Part shown: one piece after another, positions 8,699 to 17,482 of the stretch | Position numbering within the stretch: position 1 is the first letter of the stretch | Layout: every line of letters starts with the position of its first letter | NCBI RefSeq assembly: GCF_024436395.1 | Contig: NZ_JAFMZO010000001.1 | Location: forward strand, 380,181-444,180 | Direction: 5' to 3' | DNA from: Paradesertivirga mongoliensis | GTDB taxonomy: Bacteria > Bacteroidota > Bacteroidia > Sphingobacteriales > Sphingobacteriaceae | Length of the DNA stretch: 64,000 bases | Made by a program: the position numbers and the translations under genes | The notes under the pieces: generated by a model | Seen by the model: only the letters and a program-made list of their open reading frames with translations | Databases searched by the model: none | Told to the model about the DNA's origin: nothing

Positions 8699-9442
8699 AT
8701 GTTCTTCATTCTCTCTAAACTATTACTGATATTTATTTTGCCGGCCACATGGATCTTTATTGCCTTGCTGGGGGCTTTGGTTTTCAGGAAACAATCTCAA
8801 AAAAGACGATGCTTGATAACATCGTTTTCTCTATTGCTGATTTTTACCAACCCGTTTCTTTTAAATCAATTTGCAAGGTACTGGGATATTGAACAGAATA
8901 CAGATAATAACCGTTACAGTTGCGCCATTGTACTTGGCGGTTTCGTTAGTGAAGATGAAAGGGCAGAGGGATATTTTAATGGCTCCGCCGACCGCTTTAT
9001 ACAAGCGCTGAAGTTGGCGATTTCACAAAAGGCCTCCACATTACTTTTTACTGGTGGAAATGGCAGTTTGAAGCCGAGCGGATTTAGAGAGGCTAAGTGG
9101 CTTTCGGCAGAAATAAAATCATACAACGTACCCGATTCAGCAGTACTACTCGAAAGCCGGTCGCGAAACACTTCAGAGAACGCAGCATTTTCTAAAAAAA
9201 TAATAGAACAGCGTAACCTGGCACCGCCTTATCTGCTGGTAACTTCAGCATTTCACATGCGCCGTTCGTTGCTCACCTTCCGCAAAGCAGGACTGGAAGT
9301 GGTTCCCTATTCATGTAATTATATTGCCGGCCGGGAGAGGGTTTCGCCAAGCAGCTTTACCCCCGATGCCCGCATTTTGAGTACATGGAATTTTTACATT
9401 AAAGAAGTGTTAGGATACATTGCCTACTACTTCAAAAACTAA
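8699..9442 (+). CDS. YdcF/SanA/ElyC-like DUF218 membrane protein
   Basis: This is a 247-aa DUF218 protein. Two N-terminal membrane segments (about 1-25 and 38-55) are followed by the DUF218 domain with CAIVLGGF near 77, LLFTGGNG near 118, an SRNTSENA loop near 158 and LLVTSAFHMRRS near 178. The length is typical of ElyC-type proteins, which affect envelope polysaccharide and peptidoglycan precursor metabolism in other bacteria. The exact role here is not shown. The stop codon overlaps the convergent GLPGLI gene by 4 nt. Confidence 0.85.
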   Translation: MFFILSKLLLIFILPATWIFIALLGALVFRKQSQKRRCLITSFSLLLIFTNPFLLNQFARYWDIEQNTDNNRYSCAIVLGGFVSEDERAEGYFNGSADRFIQALKLAISQKASTLLFTGGNGSLKPSGFREAKWLSAEIKSYNVPDSAVLLESRSRNTSENAAFSKKIIEQRNLAPPYLLVTSAFHMRRSLLTFRKAGLEVVPYSCNYIAGRERVSPSSFTPDARILSTWNFYIKEVLGYIAYYFKN

Positions 9443-10209
9443 AGCATAAAAGCCTGAAAGTACTTTCTTGCTTGCTCTCCGTAGCTTTTAATTAATGAAT
9501 CAAAAGTGGCGACAAGGCCCTTATAATTGGTAGCTTTCCCTTTTGTTGGAGAAGCTAAGGGCTTTTCTAACGGTTTGTCGGTTACCGAAGTAGCGAACCA
9601 TGTAACGTGTACATGAGGCAATGCAACACCGAGAATCATACCCGGCAGGCCCGAAAATGTTTCGGGGCCGCTCGCCACAGGAATCTGATCAGTGTAAAAA
9701 GCTACAACATAAATAGAATCCAGGATGAGACCGTTGGCGCGGCGGCATGAATATCCTGCAATTTCACGCGTTTCGTCGGTTATTTTCCATTTTACGTTAC
9801 GGATACTGTCTCTAATGAGAAAAGTTTGTTCAAATACCTTCTTTTGAACGCTGCTGGTATGGGTAGCAAAATCGTTGAACACAGTATTAATCTGCTGGAC
9901 AGAAGGGTGACTGCTGTACCTAGATGCTGTTGATGAAGGTTCCTCGGCGGGGGTAAACAGCGACTTATCCTTCGAAAACTGCAGGGTGCTCTTCATAGTC
10001 ATGAATTGCGGCTGCGTTTTTTTATACTGATCCAGAATCTGAGTCATATACGCTTCATTGTCTTTCGTTATCTCGCTTTTAAGAATAGCGTGCATATTTG
10101 CCTTTTTCTCGAATTCAATCGTTCCCTGCATAGGAAACCGGGTAAACTGAGCTTGTAAACTGCCGCCAATCAGCAGCATAGATATTATTGTTAAGATGAT
10201 AGTTTTCAT
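9439..10209 (-). CDS. GLPGLI family secreted protein
   Basis: This 256-aa protein has a signal peptide (hydrophobic residues 3-20 ending LQA). The family signature appears as GLPGMILGVALP near residue 190, preceded by the typical AGYSCRRANG and VVAFYTDQIPVASGPE stretches. GLPGLI proteins are found only in Bacteroidota and usually sit beside an outer membrane barrel protein, as here: the upstream barrel gene ends 5 bp before this start. It is probably exported and works with that barrel. Its molecular function is unknown. Confidence 0.9.
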   Translation of the reverse strand: MKTIILTIISMLLIGGSLQAQFTRFPMQGTIEFEKKANMHAILKSEITKDNEAYMTQILDQYKKTQPQFMTMKSTLQFSKDKSLFTPAEEPSSTASRYSSHPSVQQINTVFNDFATHTSSVQKKVFEQTFLIRDSIRNVKWKITDETREIAGYSCRRANGLILDSIYVVAFYTDQIPVASGPETFSGLPGMILGVALPHVHVTWFATSVTDKPLEKPLASPTKGKATNYKGLVATFDSLIKSYGEQARKYFQAFML

Positions 10210-10214
10210 ATTCC

Positions 10215-13031
10215 TTAATTTTTTGGCTTAATTCCTCCGCCCATTTTGTTAAAATCCCAGATTAATGAGAATAGTGCGTATCGCCTGATGGTTGTATGGT
10301 CGCTCTGTGAGTTTGAGTTATCGTAACTCTGTCTGCTAAAACCGGTATTCTGATTTAACAAATCGTTACCTGACACAGCAAATTTCAAACTTTCATCCTT
10401 CAAAAACTTTTTGGTTAGTGTGGTAGTCAAAATGAAAAAGTCGATATCCTGATTAAACGTTTTTGTCCTCTTGGTTAAGGTGTAGCGGTAATCAGCACTA
10501 AGCTGGAGCTTCCCCGGTAATTCGACACTGAAAGAACCATTGGAGTTGAAACCGCCACCGCTATTATCGGTACTTTGGACGGTAGACTTATTATTGTTGA
10601 AAGAAGGGCCTAGTGAAACATTGAAATTGTACTTTTTAGCAACATAATGTGACGCGTTGAGATTAACCGAATAACTGGTTCTGGTCAATGAATTCAAGAT
10701 CCTTTCCGGATCATCGCTATTACGGATATAGTTGTAATTCTTGCTTCCGTCTACTCCCGCCGACAAACCTAAGGTGAAGCCCAGGCTCTTAATTTTTCGG
10801 CTGAAACTGGCATTCAAATAATAATTTGAAGACATTTTGCTGGTAAGATTAACTGACTGGTATTCACTGGCTCCTTTTGAAGTATCAGTCACCGTATATC
10901 CAATAACAGGGTTAACGGTAAAAGAATACGAGCCATAACCGTACATATACTGTTCAGATAGTACTTTGTACGAATTATAATTTACATTGACAGAATTTCT
11001 GAACGACGGGTTTAAGTCAGGGTTTCCGCGAGAGATAAAAAGCGGATTATTGTTCACCCGTACCGGCTGAATCTGGCTTATACTGGGTTGTTGAGTACTC
11101 CCATTGTATCTTATACTCAACCCCTTATACTGCGAAAACCTGTACTGATAAGAGGCCTGAGGACTGATGTTGATAAAGTTCCTTTCAAATTTATCATCTC
11201 TCAAAATGTCTATTTGCTCAAGCTTTACCGCGTTAACCTTCGCCCCTATATTAGCAATATTTTTACCTTTCTTCAAATTTAGAACCGCGCCCCCCTGATT
11301 AGAACTTTGATTATAATCGAAGTTGTTACTAAAATTTTCGTCAAAAATATCATACACCCCCTGCCCCGACTTATTAAAGGATTTCCTGTCTGATGAGCTG
11401 CTGTTAAGATTCAGGCCGTAGTTTAATACGAGTGAAAGAGTTTTAGATAATGGCTCGGTATAAGTAATGTTAGAGTTAATTGCCGAACTCTTGGAATTTG
11501 ATGTTTTTAATTGATCGAGGTTCTCAAAATGGGTAAAAGTCCCGCTTTCATCATAAAAATCATTCTTTGACAATACCAGCCCCTCGTCTTCACCTCTGTT
11601 AAATGTCTGGCTAAGCAGCATAGACAATGTCCTTCCGGTTTTCTTTAGCTTTTTTGTATAAAAAATACTGCCAAAGAACGATTCGTTTTTCCCCTCATTA
11701 TTCGAATTACGGGTATTCTTATTTTGAAGAGCATTATTTCCCCTCATATTCATACCCTCATCAACATCGGCCCTTTCAGTGTTTCTTAAAGTACCGTCGG
11801 CAACAACTTTAAGGTCTGACGTTGAATCAATTTTTAAAGTATAAGTAACATCTAGCTTTTGTCTGAAGGTATTATTTCTAAAAGTAGAAGAATTGGCTCC
11901 GGTGAACATTGCAGCAGAATCTCTGCCATCCGCAGTCAGTCTCCTTAAACTGGTTTGCGACTGGTTACTTCGAACACCCTCAATCGTGAGCCCACCTGCT
12001 TTATAGTTCATATTCACGGTCTCTCTGTCTTTGTTCCATTTGGCATCGTAATGCACTCCGCCTGACTGTGAGTAGGGAATCCCCTCGCCGTTGTAACGTA
12101 AGTCATCTCTGTTGTTTGAGTAGAAGTAGCCCTCTTCGGACATTTGCATACTTGATGCGCCGTACTTATTAGCATCGTCCCAGCTCATTGCTTTACCGGT
12201 GTTTGCTATCGTACCATAGGCAGATATTTTTCGTTTAGCCTTGAACGCATTGAACATTCCCTGCCCCTGGTAATATTCGCTGTTTCCACCTCCCGCGTCT
12301 ACCTTACCGAAATACCCCTTTTTCTTATCCTCTTTTAATTTGATATTAATCGTCTTGGTCTTTTCGCCATCGTCAATTCCGGTAAAAGTAGCCTGGTCGC
12401 TTTTTTTATCATAAAGCTGTACCTTATCCACCATATCTCCCCTGATATTTTTTGTGACCAGCGTGGGATCGTCGCCAAAAAACTCTTCACCATCCACTAA
12501 TACTTTGCTCACGGTTTCACCCTGGGCTGTAATTTTCCCGTCTTTATCTACCTGTATTCCGGGTAACTGCCTTAATAGATCCTCTACTTTAGAATTGGGT
12601 TCTATCGTAAAGCTTCCGGCATTGTACTCTGTGGTGTCGCCTTTAATTTTGATCGCAGCTGCCTTCCCTTTGATAATTACATCGGCCAGCAATTTGGATT
12701 TAAGCAGTAAACTAATGCGGCCAAAGTCCACGGATTGTTTGACCGAATCGAGGGTAAAGTTGTCGACGTAATCGGCATATTTAGGGTAAGTTACCAGGAG
12801 GATAAATTTCCCTGGCTTTAGATTATCCATAGAGAAGGCTCCTTCTGCGTTTACCCTTGTAAATTTCACCAAAGTAGAATCTTTTGAATTTAGAATACTG
12901 ACAGAAGTGTTTTCAAGATTCACATTGGCAGATGTGTCGACCACCGTTCCCTTAATGGAATAAGTAGTTTGTGCTTTAAGCGAAAAAGATGTCAGGGAAA
13001 TTAATATTATTGCCCATAAGCTAGATTTCAT
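10215..13031 (-). CDS. Outer membrane beta-barrel protein, TonB-receptor-like, with carboxypeptidase-regulatory-like domain
   Basis: This is a 938-aa outer membrane protein. After the signal peptide (about 1-20) comes a carboxypeptidase-regulatory-like beta-sandwich (about 22-115, IKGTVVDTSANVNLENTSV). A plug-like segment follows (VEDLLRQLPGIQVDKDGK near 150, KVLVDGEEFFGDDP near 180), then a long beta-strand-rich region fitting the OMP_b-brl_3 family. The C-terminal residues are not the classical aromatic ending. It is the first gene of a two-gene operon with the GLPGLI protein. No substrate can be named, and no sigma/anti-sigma pair is adjacent. Confidence 0.9.
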   Translation of the reverse strand: MKSSLWAIILISLTSFSLKAQTTYSIKGTVVDTSANVNLENTSVSILNSKDSTLVKFTRVNAEGAFSMDNLKPGKFILLVTYPKYADYVDNFTLDSVKQSVDFGRISLLLKSKLLADVIIKGKAAAIKIKGDTTEYNAGSFTIEPNSKVEDLLRQLPGIQVDKDGKITAQGETVSKVLVDGEEFFGDDPTLVTKNIRGDMVDKVQLYDKKSDQATFTGIDDGEKTKTINIKLKEDKKKGYFGKVDAGGGNSEYYQGQGMFNAFKAKRKISAYGTIANTGKAMSWDDANKYGASSMQMSEEGYFYSNNRDDLRYNGEGIPYSQSGGVHYDAKWNKDRETVNMNYKAGGLTIEGVRSNQSQTSLRRLTADGRDSAAMFTGANSSTFRNNTFRQKLDVTYTLKIDSTSDLKVVADGTLRNTERADVDEGMNMRGNNALQNKNTRNSNNEGKNESFFGSIFYTKKLKKTGRTLSMLLSQTFNRGEDEGLVLSKNDFYDESGTFTHFENLDQLKTSNSKSSAINSNITYTEPLSKTLSLVLNYGLNLNSSSSDRKSFNKSGQGVYDIFDENFSNNFDYNQSSNQGGAVLNLKKGKNIANIGAKVNAVKLEQIDILRDDKFERNFINISPQASYQYRFSQYKGLSIRYNGSTQQPSISQIQPVRVNNNPLFISRGNPDLNPSFRNSVNVNYNSYKVLSEQYMYGYGSYSFTVNPVIGYTVTDTSKGASEYQSVNLTSKMSSNYYLNASFSRKIKSLGFTLGLSAGVDGSKNYNYIRNSDDPERILNSLTRTSYSVNLNASHYVAKKYNFNVSLGPSFNNNKSTVQSTDNSGGGFNSNGSFSVELPGKLQLSADYRYTLTKRTKTFNQDIDFFILTTTLTKKFLKDESLKFAVSGNDLLNQNTGFSRQSYDNSNSQSDHTTIRRYALFSLIWDFNKMGGGIKPKN

Positions 13032-13195
13032 AATGAGGTTTTAAGTGCACCTAAGGTATAACTAATTTCTTAGTATTCAAGAAGCCTCTGATCTAAAAGC
13101 TATTAATTAACATTAATTAACAGTTAAGAGTATGCGGTTTAGTTCGGGAACTTGCGAGAATGCTAGGGGGAAAAGACGTCTTGGAATTGGTTCGA

Positions 13196-13696
13196 TTACT
13201 TTCTTTGCAAGATAAGACGGCGGCTATCTTTTGATTTTCTGAATTCCCAGGGGGCGATGGCATTTTTCATACTCCAAATCCCCACCCGACTTCTTTTTGC
13301 GTAAAGCTCCAGAGTTGCAAAGTCTGCAGATTTATCAAATTTCCTATAATGCCAGGCTAAACCCGCTTTTAGTAGTTCGCGGTTAAGAATTTTTCCATCC
13401 GGCAAAATAACCAATCCGATTGCTCGTCCATAACGATCTTTGTTCAGAACCTGCACTGTAACCGTTTTTCCGAATGCTAATTGAGAGCTAAAGAGCTTTG
13501 CCTTAGTCCCAAAGTCCTGCTTTTTTTCGGGGCAATCTATTCCATGAAGTCGTACTCTGATCTGCTGGTTTTCGGATAAGACGGTCATGGTGTCCCCGTC
13601 GGCTATCTTAATCACCTTACCTTTTATAATTTCCTTGCACAAAGCCACCAGACTTATCGAAAGGAATAGCAGCATCAATATACTCCGCTTTCTCAT
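13196..13696 (-). CDS. Secreted thermonuclease (SNase) family nuclease
   Basis: This 166-aa protein has a signal peptide (about 1-20) and one SNase domain. The catalytic pattern is present: IADGDTMTV, VRLHGIDCPEKKQ (Arg and Glu) and NKDRYGRAIG (second Arg). The family is Ca-dependent and cleaves DNA and RNA; this copy should act in the periplasm or outside the cell. It is a single gene with no evident operon partner. Confidence 0.9.
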   Translation of the reverse strand: MRKRSILMLLFLSISLVALCKEIIKGKVIKIADGDTMTVLSENQQIRVRLHGIDCPEKKQDFGTKAKLFSSQLAFGKTVTVQVLNKDRYGRAIGLVILPDGKILNRELLKAGLAWHYRKFDKSADFATLELYAKRSRVGIWSMKNAIAPWEFRKSKDSRRLILQRK

Positions 13697-13844
13697 CAGG
13701 GACGAAGATAAGGATTAAGGCATTTGCGCGGCGGAAGAATGATGGGTAAATGGCAATACTGAAATCATTCATAATATACCTCTTCAGGTAAATAGTTATT
13801 ATTTAAAAGGTATTTAATCCCGAAAGGGTATAAGCAGAAAATAT

Positions 13845-14963
13845 TCAATTAGGTTTCACTGCCTGCGTTAAATTTAGCTTATAACTAGTGCTTCTGCCAC
13901 CGCCTTCGTCCTTCATAAGAATACTTTTCCCCACTAAATCCTGAATGTCGCGAAGAGCCGTATCTGTAGAGCAACTGCACATTTTGGCCCACTTAGAAAC
14001 ATTCAATTTTCCATAGAAATCATCCAGCATAGTGTCCACCATTTTCTGCTGTCTGCTGTTTAATGGGACGTCTTTGTTCGCTTCCCAAAAGCTGGCTCTT
14101 ATATTTATCTTCTCTAATACCTGATCCGTGGCATCCATGGATCTGTCAAGACATTCCAGGAACCAAACAATCCACTCTGTGATATCCAACTTCCCTTTCT
14201 GCGTACTTTCCAGGATGTTATAATATGCACTCCTCTCCTTCTGAATCTGGGCAGACATACTATAGAAGCGTTGTCCGGTTCGGTCAGCACGCGCCAATTG
14301 GATATCAGTTATCGCTCTGGTAATCCGTCCGTTTCCATCATCAAGAGGGTGAATGGTTACAAACCATAAATGGGCAATCGCTGCTTTTAATACTAGGTCG
14401 ATATCTTGCTGCTCTTCGAACCAGGTTAAAAACTCCGACATGTATTTTTGCACAAGTGTAGCAGACGGAGCTTCGAAGTGTACCTTCTCTCTGCCATAAG
14501 CACCGGATACTACTTGCATAGGACCTTTCTCATCTTTCCGCCACTCAGCGACCGTAATTTTAGAAAGGCCGCTTCGCCCGGTTGGGAATAATGAGCCATG
14601 CCAATTGAATAGACGCTCTTCTGTTAGCGGAGTGTTGTATTTCTGAGTAGCATCCAACATCATCTCAACCACACCTTCAACGTGTCTGTCTGTTGGGGTA
14701 ATACCTGCCACTTCAATACCGAGGCGTTTAGCTATAGACGATCTTACCTGCTCAGAGTTGAGTATCTCGCCCTCTATTTCGCTCGATTTAACGACATCTA
14801 AAGTCAAAGTCTGGAGGATAGCTTCTTCTTTAAGCTTGAAGCCCACCGAATTCATTTGGCCAAATATTTTCCCTTGCCTGTATCTGATTTCACCAAGCTT
14901 TGCACTAAATTGCTGATAGTCCCAGGTGAATAATGGCCAGTTACTCAGTTCATGGATATACAT
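13845..14963 (-). CDS. Fic family protein (class II) with DUF4172 N-domain and C-terminal winged helix
   Basis: This is a 372-aa Fic protein. The start is set at ATG 14963 (MYIHELSNWPLFTW), which matches the usual beginning of the DUF4172 domain; the 44-residue upstream extension to 15095 runs through operator-like repeats and is unlikely to be coding. The inhibitory motif SSEIEG is at residues 60-65 and the Fic core HPLDDGNGR at 205-213, close to HPFxDGNGR. Residues about 305-365 look like a winged helix-turn-helix (KMCSCSTDTALRDIQDLVGK). The enzyme is expected to AMPylate a protein target and to be self-inhibited. The DNA-binding tail suggests that it reads the palindromes upstream of its own gene. 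It is divergent from a MarR-type regulator. Confidence 0.9.
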   Translation of the reverse strand: MYIHELSNWPLFTWDYQQFSAKLGEIRYRQGKIFGQMNSVGFKLKEEAILQTLTLDVVKSSEIEGEILNSEQVRSSIAKRLGIEVAGITPTDRHVEGVVEMMLDATQKYNTPLTEERLFNWHGSLFPTGRSGLSKITVAEWRKDEKGPMQVVSGAYGREKVHFEAPSATLVQKYMSEFLTWFEEQQDIDLVLKAAIAHLWFVTIHPLDDGNGRITRAITDIQLARADRTGQRFYSMSAQIQKERSAYYNILESTQKGKLDITEWIVWFLECLDRSMDATDQVLEKINIRASFWEANKDVPLNSRQQKMVDTMLDDFYGKLNVSKWAKMCSCSTDTALRDIQDLVGKSILMKDEGGGRSTSYKLNLTQAVKPN

Positions 14964-14965
14964 AA

Positions 14966-15060
14966 TTGCCGCATTTATGCGGTGAATGTAAGAATTATTT
15001 GCCGCACATTCTAATAATACGCCGCAAATTTGCGGTGATTTAACAAATATTTGCCGCAAG
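14966..15060. promoter_or_regulatory. Array of TGCCGCA / CCGCAnnnnTGCGG operator-like palindromes upstream of fic
   Basis: Two 14-bp palindromes are visible: CCGCATTTATGCGG (14969-14982) and the perfect CCGCAAATTTGCGG (15022-15035). Two further half-sites TTGCCGCA occur at 14999-15006 and 15051-15058. GCCGCA starts at 14968, 15001, 15021 and 15053, spacings of 33, 20 and 32 bp, close to whole helical turns. The array begins 2 bp upstream of the chosen fic start codon. The likely reader is the Fic protein's own winged helix, or another local regulator. Confidence 0.65.
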
Positions 15061-15102
15061 GCGCTATATGACCGGAATACCGCTATTCCATTCATTTAAT
15101 CT

Positions 15103-15153
15103 TTATTAAACTTTCAATATATTTTGAAAGTTTAATAACTTCCTCTATATTTG
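15103..15153 (+). promoter_or_regulatory. Promoter and palindromic operator of the MarR/GbsR-type operon
   Basis: TTTG (15123-15126), a 19-nt spacer and TATATTTG (15146-15153) form a perfect Bacteroidota promoter. A perfect inverted repeat with 15-bp arms (15103-15117 and 15124-15138, core ACTTTCAA/TTGAAAGT, 6-bp centre) covers the -33 box. A dimeric regulator bound there would block the promoter. Transcription should begin at or within 1 nt of the ATG at 15158, so the mRNA is predicted to be leaderless. Confidence 0.8.
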
Positions 15154-15157
15154 TTCC

Positions 15158-15664
15158 ATGGAACTGGCAGAAGCAAAGAAAAAGTTTATCGAGACATGGG
15201 GTAAGTTGGGATCTGAATGGGGTATAAACCGCACTATGGCACAAGTTCATGCTTTACTGTTGATTTCTCCCGAAGCACTCACTACCGAAGAGATAATGGA
15301 AACATTAAGTATCTCAAGAGGGAATGCAAACATGACCTTAAGGGATTTAATGGGCTGGGGATTGATTGAAAAGCAACATAAAGCAGGCGAGCGTAAAGAA
15401 TATTTCTATGCTGACAAAGACACCTGGAACATTGCCCGTCAGGTAGCTAAAGAGCGGAGAAAAAGAGAATTAGACCCAGTTCTAAAGGCTCTAGATGAAT
15501 TAACAAAGGTAGAAGGAGATGTAAACGATCCCGAATACAAAACATTCAATAAATCGGTTACTGATATCAATAAATTAGCTAAAAACGTGGATAGAACATT
15601 AGATACGATGCTTAAAGCAGAAGAGAGCTGGTTTTGGGGCTCAATTTTTAAAATATTCAAGTAG
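15158..15664 (+). CDS. MarR/GbsR-type transcriptional regulator
   Basis: This is a 168-aa winged-helix protein. The DNA-binding domain covers about residues 25-95 (TTEEIMETLSISRGNANMTLRDLMGWGLIEKQHKAGERKEYF), with basic and acidic helices to either side that probably dimerise, as in GbsR-like MarR proteins. It is the first gene of the operon running to about 19.9 kb and is divergent from fic. A 36-bp inverted repeat over its own -33 box is the obvious autoregulatory site. The ligand is unknown. Confidence 0.87.
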   Translation: MELAEAKKKFIETWGKLGSEWGINRTMAQVHALLLISPEALTTEEIMETLSISRGNANMTLRDLMGWGLIEKQHKAGERKEYFYADKDTWNIARQVAKERRKRELDPVLKALDELTKVEGDVNDPEYKTFNKSVTDINKLAKNVDRTLDTMLKAEESWFWGSIFKIFK

Positions 15665-15725
15665 AATATTTTTTTATAACAATGTTTCAATTTTTACTGA
15701 AAATTCAATAATTATAAGCAGCATT

Positions 15726-16550
15726 ATGAAAGCGCTTAAGAACCACCTCATCCTTTTCGACGCCGAGTGCCCTATGTGCCGCATGTATACTCAGGCATTT
15801 GTAGAAAGCGGAATGCTCGATAACGATGGCAGAACTGCTTACCAGGAACTTCCTGCCCAAGCTTGCCCAATGCTCGACCGGCAACGGGCAGTAAATGAAA
15901 TCGCATTGGTTAACCAGGAAACAGGTGAAGTGACTTACGGAGTAGAGAGTCTGTTCAAAGTTTTCGCTGCTTCTTTCCCTGTGCTTAAGCCCTTGTTTTT
16001 ATTTAGACCGTTCGTTTGGCTGATGAGTAAGCTCTATGCGTTTATTGCCTTCAATCGAAGGGTGATCATTCCTGCGCCGGTTGCAGCGAATAGTTTCGAG
16101 CTGCAACCCACATTTAAGCTAAACTACCGCCTGGCTTATCTCTTCGCCACGTGGTTGCTTACAGCAATCGTCCTTTCTGCTTACGCCAGCTTGATGACGG
16201 GCCTCCTTCCTGAAGGAAGTGTCTATCGCGAGTATCTGATTTGTGGTGGTCAGATCTTTTTTCAAGGAGCTATCATCAGCATCATTCACAAAAGCAAACG
16301 CTGGGACTATTTGGGCAATATGATGACTATTTCTTTTGGAGGAGCGCTACTCCTGTTACCGGTTCTGCTTTTGGCACAATGGTTCAATCTTCATCCGCTC
16401 TTTTGCGCCATTTGGTTTATGGCAGTAGCAGGTCTGATGTTATTGGAACACATCCGGAGGACCAAGCTCCTGGAACTTGGCTGGATGCTAACAACCAGCT
16501 GGGTGCTCTATCGCATATTGGTTCTTTTATTCATCCTTTTAACTAACTGA
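15726..16550 (+). CDS. DCC (DUF393) thiol-disulfide protein fused to a membrane domain
   Basis: This is a 274-aa two-part protein. Residues 1-120 form a DCC/DUF393 thioredoxin-like domain with the DxxCxxC motif in FDAECPMCRMY near residue 14. Residues about 135-274 contain four or more membrane helices. DCC proteins are predicted thiol-disulfide oxidoreductases; the fusion places the redox motif at the membrane. The next gene starts 1 bp after its stop, so it belongs to the same operon. Its redox partner is unknown. Confidence 0.8.
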   Translation: MKALKNHLILFDAECPMCRMYTQAFVESGMLDNDGRTAYQELPAQACPMLDRQRAVNEIALVNQETGEVTYGVESLFKVFAASFPVLKPLFLFRPFVWLMSKLYAFIAFNRRVIIPAPVAANSFELQPTFKLNYRLAYLFATWLLTAIVLSAYASLMTGLLPEGSVYREYLICGGQIFFQGAIISIIHKSKRWDYLGNMMTISFGGALLLLPVLLLAQWFNLHPLFCAIWFMAVAGLMLLEHIRRTKLLELGWMLTTSWVLYRILVLLFILLTN

Positions 16551-16551
16551 C

Positions 16552-17478
16552 ATGAAGTACAACAAGATCGTGCTGGCCGGAGGTAATGGATACCTCGGAG
16601 GAGTATTAGCCGAATATTACAGACCTCTTGCAAATGAAGTAATTATCCTGAGCAGGAAGAATAAGGCTGCCCACGGGAATATCCAAACGGTGCTTTGGGA
16701 TGGCTGTACAAAAGGTGAATGGATAAAAAGCCTGGATGGTGCAGATCTGCTCATCAACCTATGTGGTAAAAATGTGAACTGCAGATATACAGAAGAAAAT
16801 AAAGCCGGAATTATCAATTCAAGAATAGTTCCCACAGCGCTTTTAGGAACTGTGATCGCCGGGATGGACATTCCACCAAAGCTGTGGATTAACGTTACTT
16901 CTGCTACTATTTACAGGCATGCAGAAGATCGCCCGCAGGATGAGGAAACCGGAGAAATAGGCTACGGATTCTCAATTGATGTTTGTCGCCAATGGGAAGA
17001 AACTTTCTTTAACACCAATACGCCTCGTACCCGGAAGATCGCGTTGCGAATGGGCATAGTACTTGGTCGCAAAGACGCAGCATTTCCGCGCTTGCTTAAC
17101 CTAGTAAAATGCGGCTTGGGAGGAAAACAGGGAGACGGACAGCAATACGTCGCCTGGGTACACGAACAAGATGCTGCTAAGTGTACCGAGTGGCTCATGA
17201 ATCATGAAAAACTAGACGGAGTGATCAACTGCACGGCGCCCGAGCCTGTAAAAAACGCTCAACTAATGTCCATCATTCGCGATGCATACGGGCTTCCTTT
17301 CGGTTTACCTGCACCTGCATGGCTGCTCGAAATTGGTGCAGAAATAATTGGGACAGAAACAGAATTGATCCTGAAAAGCCGGTGGGTTTTACCTAAGCGC
17401 CTTCTCGATAGCGGTTACCCCTTTCTTTTTTCAAAAGCAGAGCATGCGGTGAAAGACCTTTTAAGTATTAGAACTTAA
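16552..17478 (+). CDS. TIGR01777 family NAD(P)-dependent epimerase/dehydratase-like protein
   Basis: This is a 308-aa Rossmann-fold protein of the extended SDR class. The nucleotide-binding loop is GGNGYLGG near residue 10. LWDGCTKGEWIKSLDGADLLINLCGKNVNCRYTE-type sequence near 48-85 is the hallmark of the TIGR01777 (YfcH-like) group. A C-terminal DUF1731-like segment is present. The reaction is unknown for the whole family. It sits third in a tight operon (gaps of 1 and 4 bp), suggesting co-production with the DCC and MBOAT proteins. Confidence 0.87.
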   Translation: MKYNKIVLAGGNGYLGGVLAEYYRPLANEVIILSRKNKAAHGNIQTVLWDGCTKGEWIKSLDGADLLINLCGKNVNCRYTEENKAGIINSRIVPTALLGTVIAGMDIPPKLWINVTSATIYRHAEDRPQDEETGEIGYGFSIDVCRQWEETFFNTNTPRTRKIALRMGIVLGRKDAAFPRLLNLVKCGLGGKQGDGQQYVAWVHEQDAAKCTEWLMNHEKLDGVINCTAPEPVKNAQLMSIIRDAYGLPFGLPAPAWLLEIGAEIIGTETELILKSRWVLPKRLLDSGYPFLFSKAEHAVKDLLSIRT

Positions 17479-17482
17479 TCCC

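Noticed and set aside
14964..15095. Longer N-terminus for the Fic protein.
   Set aside because: The extra 44 codons cover the palindromic array and the family normally begins at MYIHELSNWP.
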